From contig CM076958.1 of NCBI GenBank assembly GCA_039566865.1, forward strand, positions 9,772,501-9,836,500: a DNA stretch of 64,000 nt. The letters run 5' to 3'. Source of the DNA: Aurelia coerulea (taxonomy: Eukaryota > Cnidaria > Scyphozoa > Semaeostomeae > Ulmaridae). Position numbers and translations under genes: made by a program. The notes under the pieces are model-generated. The model did no database searches and was not told where the DNA came from. It worked only from the letters and a program-made list of their open reading frames with translations. Position 1 is the first letter of the stretch. Each line of letters starts with the position of its first letter. Positions 44,831 through 56,210 of this stretch are shown in pieces.

Positions 44831-47074
44831 TGGGTGCAGTTCAACAGTAAAAGGTACATGACGCTCGTCCGTACCATTCCATAGGATACCCTTTTCTCTG
44901 ACATTCTAGTTGATTAAAAAAAAACCCTTATCATGGAAAATTTTGAAGGTAACCCCCCTTTAAAGGAGTATCACTGAGCCCTAATGTAAACTGTACAGTA
45001 CAAACACTGTTTCTAAGAGAAAGGTTTGGGATTTTGGCACTTTATTACGATTCACTTATACTGATATCTCTTCTCTTTGTTGGAAAACAGTAGAATTCCA
45101 TAAAACTTGGGGTATGAAACTTGGGCCAGGTGAATTTTGACTTTTATTTTAGGGTCCCGAGTCCACCAGCCAGCATTTCACTGTTTTTGGGTTGGAATAT
45201 TTTCTGAAGAAAAATACCCCGTTTTCCCTAAGATTCTACAAACAACTTTCATAAAAAGGAATATAGCTCTATAAATTCTCAATTTACTCTGTATGTTACG
45301 ATTATTGTGGTAGATTTTTCCCGGTTTATGGGGTCATATTTTAAAATTTTGCCCTGGTTACGGGTCCTAACTCTGAATTCTCAAAGACACATATATACCA
45401 GACCCCCTATAGGAGTTACCCCCTCGCCCCCTGCTTTCTAGTTCTCTCATCCCTAGACTTGCCCCAAGTCTATCTCATCCCAAACCATAACAGAGGCTCT
45501 GAAATCACTTTCTGATTGTTCTTTCCAGCAATTGTTCTCGTTTGAAAAGTATTGATGTCAGATATGTGTCTGGAATGGAAAGGCAATTAGCGGTGTTGCC
45601 TTCCAATGAAGAAAGTACAAATAGAATTGTAATGTAATGTTTAATGTGTTGTTGTTCAATTTCAATGACCTCTGAAAACAGAATAGGTTGTAAACATTAG
45701 GCCTCTCAATTCAGATCACCCATCATGTTCAGCCGAGGATAGTTTGGAAGAGTGATAACACCCCCTCAACTCGTTTCACGTTTTTTAATCAGGCAAAGGG
45801 CGACGTGCAAATCGCTGGTTTCTTTGTAAAACTGCCTTGTAAAATAGCAGATAAGTCCCAGTCATTGCTCATAAAAGCATAAAAGACGGCAGGTAAAAAT
45901 AAAACTTACGGAGACTCATAAAATAAGACTGCAGGAAATCACAAGAGTCGACAGGAGTCTCAAAAACTCCCATAGCTAAACTTTATTTCGATTTGGCCCA
46001 AGACCTGGCCCCTGTCTTCTTTGAAGGATTTTCTTCAGCTTCAATTTCTGCACATGTGGTTTCTGTCGAAAACAGAATGCACGCATTCGTTGCTGATCCC
46101 TTACTTGCAGTTATCGTCCAATATTTCAAACCATTTTACTCTTCCTTCCCTCTTCCCATTTCATGAAGGCCTATTCTTTAATCAGAGACCCAGCGAATCT
46201 AGGTTTCGTGGCCATGTGCTGCCAAAAGCTGGTCGAGAGTATCGTAAATGTTAATCCTCTCAAGGAACAATTCAAGTACTGTTTTAATCTAAAAACTATC
46301 AAAAGTTTGAAAGCAATTTTCCATGCTGCACAACAATGTCAAAACCTTTTTGCGCGACAACTCGGATGGTAGTTGAAAACATAAAAGGGGATGTTTCTCT
46401 TGAGAGAAGGGGGAGTTCCCGAGAAAGGGCTAAAAAGTCATCTAAAAATTAGAAAATGTTGCAATTGTGGCACTCTGGAGCGCCAATCCCTCTCCCAATA
46501 ACCCATATTTTGAGGTAGAAACTCCTTAAATATAGCAAGGCTGTCAAAAGACAACATTTAGCAAATAAACTGGGGGAAATGGCCTTTGAAGGGTAGGAAA
46601 TGTGCAATTTCCACTCGACCCCCCTCCAGCACCTAAAAAATCCCCGGACCTGAATCCCTCTCCAAATGGGTCCCAATGCATATCAAGCGAAAAGAGATCC
46701 CACTGGGATTTTTAAAAAATCTGAAAGCCCCTCAATGGGGTGTTGAAGGGCACCCATTTTTTGACGTCATGAGCAGCGCGAGAACAATGGAATGACAAAA
46801 GATTTCGAGCTCAACACAAAGGGAAACAAAGGACTTGGCAAGCCGAAAGTGGGGTGAGGAAATTGGCAAATAACCCCTCGACCAGAGTCCTGACTGGAAA
46901 AAGAGGACGTTTTGAGGAGGAACGGAATGTTGGGCGACGTTTTCACTTTTGGTTTGACTTCGCCCATGTTACGGTTCTGCCAATCGAACTGTCTAGACAA
47001 TGAGAACGTTCGCGAGAGGGACAAAAAGAATGACGCCACATCCGACTGCAACGAATATGTATATAGATCTGTAA
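44831..47074. other. Unassigned interior of the composite element
   Basis: No recognisable transposase or host gene. Opposed frames at 46767-47051 and 46912-47172 overlap each other and lack motifs. AT-rich with scattered C-runs. Confidence 0.4.
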
Positions 47075-47560
47075 CAAATATGTCTTTGGGTCAGTTTATC
47101 CAGCAAAAAAAAATTTCAAATATTTTTCCATTGTCTCACAAAAGAGCTTTCTTTGGTGACCGCTGTGCCTAGTTCACTTTACCCCAGGCCGGGGTAAAGT
47201 GAACTACTTAGCAATTGTTCGATAAAACCAAAATGATGCTGGTAATACCCGAAAACATGATTTATTTTGCAACTCTAAGGTGTCCTTCGCATGCCAAAAC
47301 GAAACAGACCTAACAATTTCGCAAAAGGGAATTTAAAAAAAGTTAAATGGTGACCTATGCTGAGAACGATCTGTGCAGATCAAATATTTACCAAAAACTA
47401 TTGTGTCAAAGTCACAAATTCGAGTCAGATTGCGAGACCTGAATGCAATTCGATGAACAATAATGGGAATATACTTGGAAAATAATATATTGCACATAAA
47501 TACCAAATCACTAAAAAGAGAAACACTATTTTCAAAATAATTCACTGTGCCCTGAAACCT
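47075..47560. repeat. Direct repeat within composite element, copy 2
   Basis: Same sequence as 42348-42848 with substitutions. It contains back-to-back inverted TTCACTTTACCCC/GGGGTAAAGTGAA termini at 47173-47202. Its right terminus has degenerated (TTCACTGTGCCCTG). Confidence 0.75.
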
Positions 47561-47969
47561 ACGCCCAGAAATAAAATCAAGAATAGTTATAAATCTATAA
47601 CAATTATCAATATTCTAATTTCACAGTGATTGCCCTTTTTCCTTTCTATGTCCATAGGTATACTTGCTTCATCAAATCCCAATAAAATTCTTGGATCAAA
47701 AGCCGTATTTTTGAATGAAGATCAAACTTCGGCTGTCAAATTTTTGGAGGTTTTTCAGGGAGCTGGTATCAGAATATATTTCTGTGTCATCAGAGCGAAA
47801 AATTATCCTGGAAATTATGATTTTTTGAAGGCATTGTTATGAGCCAAATGAGGTTGAAACGGTCTTCTTCATCTGACTTCATGTTCACATGTGAATATAA
47901 AAAGTTATGGGTAGTTCACTTTACCCCGGTCGAAGCAAAATATTGACTGAACGGTAGATCTTTTAAAAT

Positions 47970-48350
47970 ATCATGTTAACTGACAAAAAAGTCTCTCTTG
48001 GCCCTTTCCTTTTGGAAAACGTAAACACATGGTATGTGCTTCAAATCCATCAAAACAATTATAGAAATGAATTTCTTCTTGGGGTCAAAAATTAAGATCG
48101 AAGATAGAAGCCCAAACCTAAGAACCATAATTTCCCGAGGTTGTTTTTACTGCTTGGGGTAAAGGGATTTTTTGCAACAACAGGAAGAAATATTTTGCAA
48201 AAATGTTTTCATTTTCTGTGAGCACATGTAACAAAGCATTGGGCATAAATCATGTTTTATCATTGCATGTTTACTTTTGGAGAGAATCGCAAATGCTCTG
48301 AGAAGTTCACCTCGCACCGTAGTTCACTTTACCCCGTCTTACCCTAATGT
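47970..48350. repeat. Right-end unit of the composite element, copy 1 of a tandem pair
   Basis: About 380 bp ending in CACTTTACCCCGTCTTACCC. It is repeated next to itself as 48352-48540 plus 50390-50550, the second copy being split by a hAT insertion. Shared phrases include CTTGGCCCTTTCCTTTTGGA and AACAAAGCATTGGGCATAAA. Confidence 0.8.
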
Positions 48351-48540
48351 TAGCTGACAAAAAAGTATTTCTTGGCCCTTTCCTTTTGGAAAAAGTAAAC
48401 ACATGGTATGTACCTCAAATCGATCAAAACAATTATGGAAATGAATTTCGTCTTGGGGTCAAAAATTAAGACCAAAGATAGGAGCCCAAACCTAACAACC
48501 ATAATTTCCCGAGGTTGTTTTTACTGCCTCGGGTAAACGG

Positions 48541-50381
48541 CAGTGGCGTCGTGGGAGCATGATTTTAGGGGGGGCAAAGGGTCAGAATTTTCCGACAAAG
48601 AGACATTTTTCCGACAAAAATTAAGCAGGAATATAATGTATAAAAAGTGGCAAAATGTCTCAGAAATTTTGTCACATAAAAGTTCCATAATAGCGAAGAA
48701 TTGTTCAAAGGGACGCAGCAGTCCTGTTAAGAGGCGATTCTCTTTTGGAGGTGAGGCTGTTGTCGAGACTTGATTGGTGTTGGAGGTGAGGCTGAAGCTA
48801 GATGCGCAAGGAGGGAAGAAAAATGGGGGTCTGGGGGCTTGCCCCCGGGAAAATTTTCTGTGACCACGCCCTTTAGATCGTTGCAAAACGCCCCTATTTT
48901 GAAGAATCTACTATTTGTTTTTGATGGGAAATTTCGAAAAAAAGGACCTCAATAGCACTGAAAAATAGATCGTTTTCAAATTTTAGATAACAACGTGATA
49001 GCTTGATATTAATCTTCATTTCTATAAGCATCCAATCACAGAAACTGAAAGTAATCCCATCTTATGCATGCACTTCTTGGTATCCAGGGTTGAATAAGAG
49101 GCTGTCTAAAAAAATTCAGACGGCACAAAACAAATGCATTCGTTTTTACCTCGATTTAAAAAACACAGCACATATTGGGGTCACAGAATTCAAGTCTATA
49201 GATTGGCTCCCTACAAAGAACAGGATGGATCAATGTGTCTGTGTCAACATAATGAAGTTTTTCAGAGAAACTGCCCCAGCATACAGTGCTGAGATATTCC
49301 GTCCAGTCAACCAGGGCCGAACAACACGAAGGTCCAAGTTCAAATTGGATATTCCATTTCGCAAAACTACTGCTGGACAAAAATGTCTATCTTATCTAGG
49401 GCCCAAAACATGGAATAGTCTTTCATCAGAGATTAAATCAACAAACAATATCGACACATTCAAACATAAGATCAAAGAGAACTTTTTCCAAAACATACAA
49501 AAAGAGGAAGATGACATATATGTCTTCTATTAAGACTTGTCATCATCTCTCCCGATCATGGTATGGTATTATAAACCATGTTTTATACCGAAAACAAACT
49601 ACAGTTTAGTATATATTTTTTTTCTTACGTTTTTCGTTGTACCAGCACCTCTAAGGGGACCATTATGGAATTAAGGTCATCTTGACCTTTTAATGCTATC
49701 CCTGCCACTGTGATTATGGGTGTTATTCCTTTACGTTTTTAACATTATTTATTGTATTGTATCTATTTTTATATTATATAACTTGTAAATATTGTGGCAA
49801 AATGATACATACATACATACATAGTAATCATTTCCACCTTCCTCAACAATATTCACTTGTGCAAATTCTGACGAGCAACTCATTGAAAGCTTGGTGCACA
49901 CACCATAAATGCATGACATTTTTTAAGTATGAAACGTGCAAAATAAATTGTAAATTTGTCGTTTTTAGTCACTAAAATGTTTGTAAAACGACCAAATTTT
50001 CGGGGGAAAAGTCCAAGAATGTTTTGACCGAAAGCATTTTCTGAAATTTATTCGTCCGAAACTTTTTGCGCCTATGTGTCTATTTTTCCAACAGAAAACA
50101 CACTTCTTTCGATTGAAAAAGGAATTTTTGCAGAAAAACGAACGAGGGACCTAGTTTTTGCCGAAAAACCTACTTTTTCGTCAAAAACTACGTTTTGCGA
50201 TCGAAAAAGTGATATTTCATGTACACATTTGGATTGCCATAAAGTAGCTATGTGAGGAAAATGGATTAATTCGATTTTTTTCGATTTTTCCGACAAGGAT
50301 GAAAAACTGACGAATTTTCCGACAACATTTTCACAGGGGGGGCCATGGCCCCCCCTGGCCCCCCCGGCCACGACGCCACTG
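48541..50381. mobile_element. 1.84-kb hAT element CAGTGGCGTCGTGG
   Basis: Ends CAGTGGCGTCGTGG and CCACGACGCCACTG are perfect inverted repeats of 14 bp. The exact 8-bp duplication GTAAACGG lies at 48533-48540 and 50382-50389. The tandem partner unit (47970-48350) shows a similar uninterrupted sequence. No hAT transposase; a LINE fragment sits inside. Confidence 0.92.
48985..49822 (+). pseudogene. LINE ORF2 C-terminal fragment and 3' UTR (distinct family C)
   Basis: The plus-strand frame to 49533 contains YPGLNKRLSKKIQTAQNKCI, FKSIDWLPTKNRMDQ, RTTRRSKFKLDIPF and LGPKTWNSLSSEIKS. This is the same kind of post-RT region as in the CR1-like families but clearly a different lineage. The 3' UTR ends with ACAT repeats (49803-49822). 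5' truncated, open up to its stop. Confidence 0.8.
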
Positions 50382-50639
50382 GTAAACGGATTTTTTGCAG
50401 CAACCGGAAGGACTATTTTGCAGAAATGTTTTCATTTTCTGTGAGCACATGTAACAAAGCATTGGGCATAAATCATGTTTTATCATTGCATGTTTACTTT
50501 TGGAGAGAAACGTGAATGTTCTGAGTAGTTCACTTTACCCCGTCTTACCCTATTTTAACACAATAAACGCTATTTCTCGCAATTTAGAAACTTCAAATGT
50601 TTTTCCGCGTTTTCCGCATTTTCCGCGTTTTCGACCTCA

Positions 50640-50790
50640 GTGCTTCCACTTGGAAGGAAATTTCCTTCCAGAAGGAAATTTGGGGAATAGAAAGGAAAAA
50701 AGAAGGAAATGAAAATTTGGAGGAAATTGGAAGGAAATTTGACGATAAAGTGAGAAATTTGAAGGAAATCTGGAAGAGACACTTTTTAGC
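50640..50790. repeat. Purine-rich GGAAATTT repeat
   Basis: Repeated GGAAATTT and GGAAGGAAATT phrases make an asymmetric A/G-rich strand over about 150 bp. Simple repeat-like; function unknown. Confidence 0.5.
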
Positions 50791-51150
50791 TCAAAATAAT
50801 TGGTTTCTCGTGTTGATAATCTTCAGATAACAGTGCAAAATATCACCACAGTGCAGTGGCTGCAGATTCCTACTATTATTACTCATGCTTAGGCCCTTTT
50901 AGCCTTCATGACTGGAGTGGAGATTGCAGACTCAACTGGTTTATAGAAATCGAATTGAGTTGAATGGAAATTTTGTCCCACTGAATTTTCAAATTTCCAT
51001 TCAATTCAATTCCATCTTAGATAGGAAGACGGCCTTTGTGTAGGAAATGCGCAGAAATCTTTTGCGTTACTTTCCTAAGCTGGCCGCGCATCGAAGTCAC
51101 TTGATAAACAAGCATGGCGACTAGTAGGCCTACTAATTACTAGTAATAAT

Positions 51151-51510
51151 GGAAAGACTTCGCGTTCGCGTGGAAGGTCATGTGTCGCTGGAGCACCAAA
51201 TGGAGAAAGCTGCATGAATACACAATTTACGAAAGATGTATCCATCCATACATTCCCGAATGACAATACTCAAGCTTCGAGATATTTGCAGTGGGTTAGA
51301 TTTGTACGTCGCCATAGGCCGAACTGGAAGGCTTCAAAATCGTCAATTCTTTGTTCTGTGCACTTCGAAGAATCATGTTTTACGATGAGACAAGACATTG
51401 CACGAGAACTTGGCATGAAAGGCATCCTCAAACCCGATGCTGTGCCTTCCATAGATGCTGCAAACGTAAGACAAGGCAGTGCAACCATGACTGAACGTGA
51501 ACAGAGAAAG
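51151..51510 (+). CDS. Exon 1: THAP-type zinc finger
   Basis: The in-frame reading has SCVAGAPNGESC (Cys codons at 51181 and 51211), VSIHTFPND, QWVRFVRRHRPNW, SKSSILCSVHFEESCF and KGILKPDAVPS. Pro, Trp, Phe-Pro and the CxxH pair match the DNA-binding THAP fold, though the first Cys pair is nine residues apart instead of two to four, a divergent form. It ends EREQRK at a GTAAGA donor, phase 0. The nearby ATG at 51149 is one base out of frame; deletion of a single base just after it would explain this. The first in-frame ATG (51214) lies inside the domain. Confidence 0.78.
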
Positions 51511-51945
51511 GTAAGAGTCTGTCTAGGCCCAGTAGGCCCACACTTCCTTCCTTTCAAGAAGCTTGTCGATCATTTGATCTTTGGTCATCGAACCCTGCTT
51601 ATTTCTTTTGATAAGAATTGCCAGCTTCTTCGAATTCATAAAATATGACTAGGGAGAATCGTCTGAGAAGTTCGAGTATAGATGGATCTAAAAATCATTG
51701 ACATTTATGATTGCTTACAAGCTTGATGTTGTATCCCTGCAGATAATAAATCTCATTGTCTGGAAGTGGAACAGGCAAAAATATTTAATTTCCCGTCTCA
51801 TTTCAAGGTATACTTGAATGTTTACAAAGTCAGCCACTGCAGTTTGTTTTGATAGGATCAGCAGAAAAAAGGCAAATTCCAGGCAAATTATGAGATTTTA
51901 AATTCCTCCTTTAGTTGGTAAGGAAAGCACAGCGTGAAACTGATT

Positions 51946-53858
51946 TCAGTGTTATTATTATTATTATTATTATTATCGATTTATTTAAAGTTGGCTTTAT
52001 AATTCAAATAGCTAAAATAACAGCTAATTAAGGCCAACTAGAACTAAAAGAAATACATTATAATTTACAAAGAAAAACAATACCCAGAAATGACAAAATT
52101 AATTAATCTAAAAACCCTAAATCTTTGATAAAAACTTTACACAATCTGCAGGTGCATGAATCGCAATTCCACTGTTTTATTTTTCTTTTAAATTCTTGAA
52201 TTGTGCTACAGTCTTTCAAAAAACTTGGAAGTGAGGACCATAAAAGGCAGCCTCTATACTGAATATTTTCTGTACCATATATTGTCGTCCTTACTTTCGG
52301 CAGTTGCAAATGATTTACATTACGCAGACTATAATAGCTGTTCTCTTTCTGCAAAGATATCTTTCATAAAAGTTGGGTTGAGATCGTTCTTTGTTTTGAA
52401 AATCTGTATCATAGGCAACTGCAAATTGCGTTTTCACGTGGTTACAGAATTATTCACACTATTTACAAAATCATATCCACTATCTTTGCATACAATTCGC
52501 AATGCTCTTTCACGAATTTTATTTACCTTAGAATTGATCGTCCTCTCATGGAACTTTCATATAAGCGGACAGTAAGTGAACTGCGATTCGATGAATTCAT
52601 CCATCAGCAATTTTAATTTGACTGGGTCCGTATAATTAGAGAGGCGAGCAAGTGCGTGCAATTTTTGATTTGCCTTTTTGCATAAATCTTCGACATGTTT
52701 TGTGAAACTTAATTTTTTATCAAAAGTAACTCCCAAAAGCTTTTCATAATCACTTTCTTTAATTATGGAGTTACCAATAGTGACTAGTGAGTCTTTACAT
52801 TTGTTACCAAATATCATAAGGTGACATTTGTCTTCGTTAAGTTTCATGTAATTCTCTGAAAACCATTTTGCAAGTACAGCACTGTCTATTTCTAATCTAT
52901 TAATTATAGTATTGAGATCTGAATTGCATGCATAGATAGTGGTGTCGTCAGCATAATTACAAATATTTGTATTATTTACAAAGAAGAAAATGTCATTTAT
53001 GAAGATATTGAATAAAAGAGGCCCTAGAACTGATCCTTGCGGTACCCCTATCGTAACATCTCTCCAACTACTATATGAGCTGTTTATTTTGACTCTTTGT
53101 TTCCTCTTTGATAAATAGCTTTTGATTAGCTTGAGAGCATCCCAGCTGAGACCATAAGCAGCTAGTTTTGCGATCAAAAGATCGTGATTTATGCAATCGA
53201 ATGCTTTTGAAAGGTCCATCAGGATTGCTCCAGCTAGTTCCTTATTGTCAAGACTTGCTTTACATGTTTGTAAAAAATTCAACAAAACGTGCTGCGTGTT
53301 ATACCCTTTTCGAAAACCACCCAAAAATGGAGAGAAAAAGGTGGCAATGTAATCAAAAAGCTGATTATACATAATGCGTTCAAATACCTTTGAAATAGCT
53401 GGAAGTAGGCTTATAGGCCTATAATTTTGTTTTCTCATGTTATCATCTTTCTTGTAAAGCGAAGAAATGTCAGCAAGTTTTAGATCATCTGGGAAAGCAC
53501 AGTCAACTACAAGGTTGTTGAAAATTTCAGTTAGTGGTAATGAAAACAGATCTGCATTTGCTCGAAGTATTTTTGCTGGAATGGCTTCTTGCGGCGACGC
53601 CTTTTTAGGATCTAATTTTATTAACTGGTTGAACATTTCTTGGACTGTGATTTGGTGAAATGAGAAACTTTGAGAGCTATTCACTGTAGCCCTAATCTTA
53701 GCAATACTACGGTGGCACTGGAAACGTTGAACAGTCGTTTGTAAAGTAACTTGCGAAGAAATATCCAGGTTTGTGGAGTCCTCTTCACAAGCTACACCTA
53801 ACGTTTTGGTAATATCAACAAAATATTCATTCAAGATTTCCATGTTGTTCACATGGTG
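51946..53858 (-). pseudogene. CR1-like LINE with ATT-repeat tail inserted within the THAP gene (family B)
   Basis: The minus strand encodes EEIL-like start residues (MEILNEYFVDITKTLG), DPKKASPQEAIPAKIL, NYRPISLLPAISKVFERI, LMDLSKAFDCINHDLL, IGVPQGSVLGPLLFNIF, NYADDTTIY, LGVTFDKKLSFTKHVEDLC. A frame break near 52557 follows FTYCPLI, then the C-terminal part ending WNCDSCTCRLCK. The 3' UTR ends in about nine ATT units (51951-51978). The endonuclease half is missing. It lies just after a sequence resembling a splice acceptor (GATTTCAG) and just before exon 2, on the opposite strand to the gene. Confidence 0.92.
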
Positions 53859-53866
53859 TTGTTGAC

Positions 53867-54052
53867 ATGGAAGGAGACCAGGATGATGAGGTGGAAGGAG
53901 ACCAGGATGATGAGGTGGAAGGAGACGAGGATGATGAGGAAGAAGAGTCAGCTGCAGGAGATGATCCACAAACTGAAATTGCCGGTCTGAAGGGGAAAGT
54001 CCATGCTCTGCAGAAAAGAATTTCATTTTTAAAATCTGCCAAGAGAAAGCAT
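53867..54052 (+). CDS. Exon 2: acidic 8-residue repeats and coiled coil
   Basis: The frame encodes three near-identical EGDQDDEV-type repeats (24-bp tandem units at 53867-53938), more acidic residues, then a heptad-like stretch TEIAGLKGKVHALQKRIS and basic SAKRKH. A GTGAGT donor follows 54052, phase 0. The 5' border is unclear because the LINE starts within a few bases; the frame stays open upstream into LINE sequence. THAP proteins commonly have a coiled coil after the finger, for dimerisation. Confidence 0.7.
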
Positions 54053-54748
54053 GTGAGTATGCCAGCTTTTTATTCATGTATGTTGTCATTGCTGAACGTT
54101 GACAAAAATCAATTTGTGTTACAAAAATGAACAAAGCACAGTGCAGAGCCAGGAGAAAGTATGAGGGGTAAATACCCCCCCCCCCACTTCAAAAAATTTA
54201 GCTAAAACTAAAAAACTGTAAATGTATATAATGATAATGTCTGGCTATACAACTTTACCCCCAGTCTGAAAATTTTGGACTATTATCCCATCACTATTTT
54301 TGGTCTGGCTCCACCATTGAGCAACACAAACAGGGTGAGGAATGAATCGTCAAATTATCAGGAAAATAACTTGCTATATGTCCATGTAAGTATAGCAATT
54401 TTGCTATTTTCACGTGATATATCATGTGATCACTTTACCATGGAACTGAAAAGGTAGCCAGCTCTAATACAAGCAGACTGATGACTTACTTGCGATTGCG
54501 CTTCCAGAGCTGAACCTAAAGTTTCACAGCAGGTATAGCCTCATTGTGAAATTTAAATTCTAGTTTTGCATGTGATTTTGGAGACTCTTTGTCAGCTTTG
54601 TGTTGTCATATTTTGACAAGAGTGTATATGTGGCTGTACTTACATGAACACATTGCCTTTCATGATAAATTACCAAAATCAGCTGGCTGAGTATCTAGTA
54701 AGGACATGATAGCTCCATGATATTAATGAAAGAGATTTACTTCTTTAG

Positions 54749-54978
54749 CAAGCAATGGAAAATGAAGATGAGTTACTAAGCCATGACCAGGAAGACGATG
54801 AGGGACAAACAGAAGTAGAGAGGCAACCTGAAGCAACGACAGTAGATGATTTTGATATTTTGATGGATGATGAAGACGAGGAAATAGACTTGAGTTGTTT
54901 TGAAGAAAATGAAGATGATACATCTGATGATGAAAATAGTACTTTGCAGTCTACTCCAACCTCCAGAAATGAAATCAG
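54749..54978 (+). CDS. Exon 3: acidic linker
   Basis: Preceded by TTACTTCTTTAG. The frame QAMENEDELLSHDQEDDEGQ continues with DILMDDEDEEIDLSCFEE and ends STLQSTPTSRNEI plus AG of a split codon. Donor GTATTT. Strongly acidic, probably disordered. Its phase-0 start joins exon 2 and its phase-2 end fits exon 4 exactly. Confidence 0.75.
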
Positions 54979-55663
54979 GTATTTACAATTTCAGATTGCA
55001 TGTCTCCAGAAAATAAACTACTGTATAGTCTGTTTGAAATTAGATGTCACCTGCAAATGCCTGCGAATAACAACAATACAAGTGTTTTGCCAAGGAATTT
55101 TGCCTTATTACTACATACCTCAGGTGACATCTCATTTGAGACAAACTTACAAATATGCACTTTCTGTGAGGATCAATTTCATTTCTCCATCCAACTGACT
55201 TCTTTGATTGTGACTTTGAACTCAATGATTAAACACAGGTAAAAATGTGAGGAGAAATCATAAAGCAAAAACTTACATATTGCTGCAAAACACTATTGTG
55301 TATATGATTTACAGAAGTATCCTTTACAAAGTAGTTATTCATGAATACTATGCAATTATTTAGACCTACATTATTTTTGCAAGATTTTGCTTCCAAATGA
55401 ACTAAGGTGCAATCCCCTTGTCATGTAATCAAAAGTTGCACACATGCAATGATAGCCAAAGATACAATGCTGTGTGTTTTTTGTTCTATTCAGAGATGAG
55501 CCTATTTATTTATAAGACCATCCTAACTCAATTCTCCAAAAGGCAGCTAAAATGAAGGATACAAAGTTAGCAAGCTCATATCAATAAACAGAATGCAAGG
55601 AGTAGCCAAGTATTGGACACGCACTGTAAGAAGATGTTATTGCATATATTTTTCTATTTGTAG

Positions 55664-56210
55664 AACTGAACCTGGAACAAGACCTTCTGATGAGCCAAAA
55701 TTCATTGTGTTCCATTCTGCATTGTTGAGCATTTTTACACTGTTTTGTTTCAACTGCAAACAAGATAAACCAACAGTTGAAGTACTACGGAATGGCAGCA
55801 TGGCAACAGTCATACAGACATGCAAAAATTGTGGTACAAACAGAAGTTTTAAATGGAGAAGCCAGCCATTTGCATTTGGAAAATTTCCAGCAGGAAACAT
55901 AATGATGTCATTTGGAATTCTAATGTCTGGAATTAGTATAAGCCAAATTTTTCTTGCTTTCCGTCATATGGGACTTTGCGCCATATCCCCACGAACATAT
56001 TTTGGCCATCAAAAGAGGTTTTTGTTCCCCTCAGTGCTTCTACATTGGGAGAAATACCAGAATGCACTTTATGAGAGAGTCAGAAGCATTAAAGATGTGC
56101 AATGGTCAGGAGATGGGCGCTTTGATTCGATGGGCCATAATGCTAAATATGGCGTATACACCATGTTTTGTAATTCTATTTCAAAGCTTGTTCATTTTGA
56201 GCTATTGCAG
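55664..56210 (+). CDS. Exon 4: Cys-rich module and first catalytic Asp region
   Basis: Acceptor TTTTTCTATTTGTAG. The sequence runs EPKFIVFHSALLSIFTLF, then CFNC and TCKNC (a likely zinc ribbon), then GNIMMSFGILMSGIS, FRHMGLCAISPRTYFGHQKR and the first DDE block WSGDGRFDSMGHNAKYGVYT. It ends FELLQ at a GTACAG donor, phase 0. The order (Cys ribbon, 'SRRT/SPRT-F-xHQ', 'GDGRxDSxGHxAKYGxYT') is that of Kolobok-type transposases as I know them. The predicted catalytic Asp is in GDGR or the following RFD. Confidence 0.82.

Larger units (their letters stand above)
42272..50550. mobile_element. 8.3-kb composite TA-flanked element, GGGTAAAACGGGG ends
   Basis: Ends GGGTAAAACGGGGTAAAGTG and CACTTTACCCCGTCTTACCC are inverted repeats extending to GAACTA. 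TA is duplicated at 42270-42271 and 50551-50552. The palindrome's other arm has the single TA, proving the target duplication. The inside holds several copies of the same ends (for example 42466, 42480, 47175, 47191, 47918, 48325), direct repeats and other transposons. No transposase was recognised. A TA target with such ends fits a Tc1/mariner-type family, inferred. Confidence 0.8.
40972..50632. mobile_element. GAAAACGCGGAAA-rich palindromic element interrupted by an 8.3-kb insertion
   Basis: The left part is 40972-42271 and the distal end is 50551-50632. The ends are GGTCGAAAACGCGG and its complement (CCGCGTTTTCGACC). The element contains direct and inverted copies of a unit with the phrases TTTCCGCGTTTTCGTTTTTG, CTTTGGGCGGATACAGCATG and TTTCTCGACCGTATCC (copies near 41130-41500, 41500-41780 and, inverted, 41780-42200). 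The tandem ACGCGGAAA runs reach five units at 42175-42215. The ancestral, uninterrupted sequence of the right arm is preserved in the left arm at about 41050-41085. No coding sequence. Confidence 0.75.

Noticed and set aside
46767..47172. Overlapping frames on both strands inside the composite element
   Set aside because: No recognisable transposase motifs and mutually overlapping; treated as chance frames.
53827..54134. Extended N-terminus of the minus-strand LINE frame (Pro/His-rich repeats) and the Ser-rich frame at 53827-54042
   Set aside because: These are antisense readings of the plus-strand exon 2 acidic repeat beyond the LINE border.
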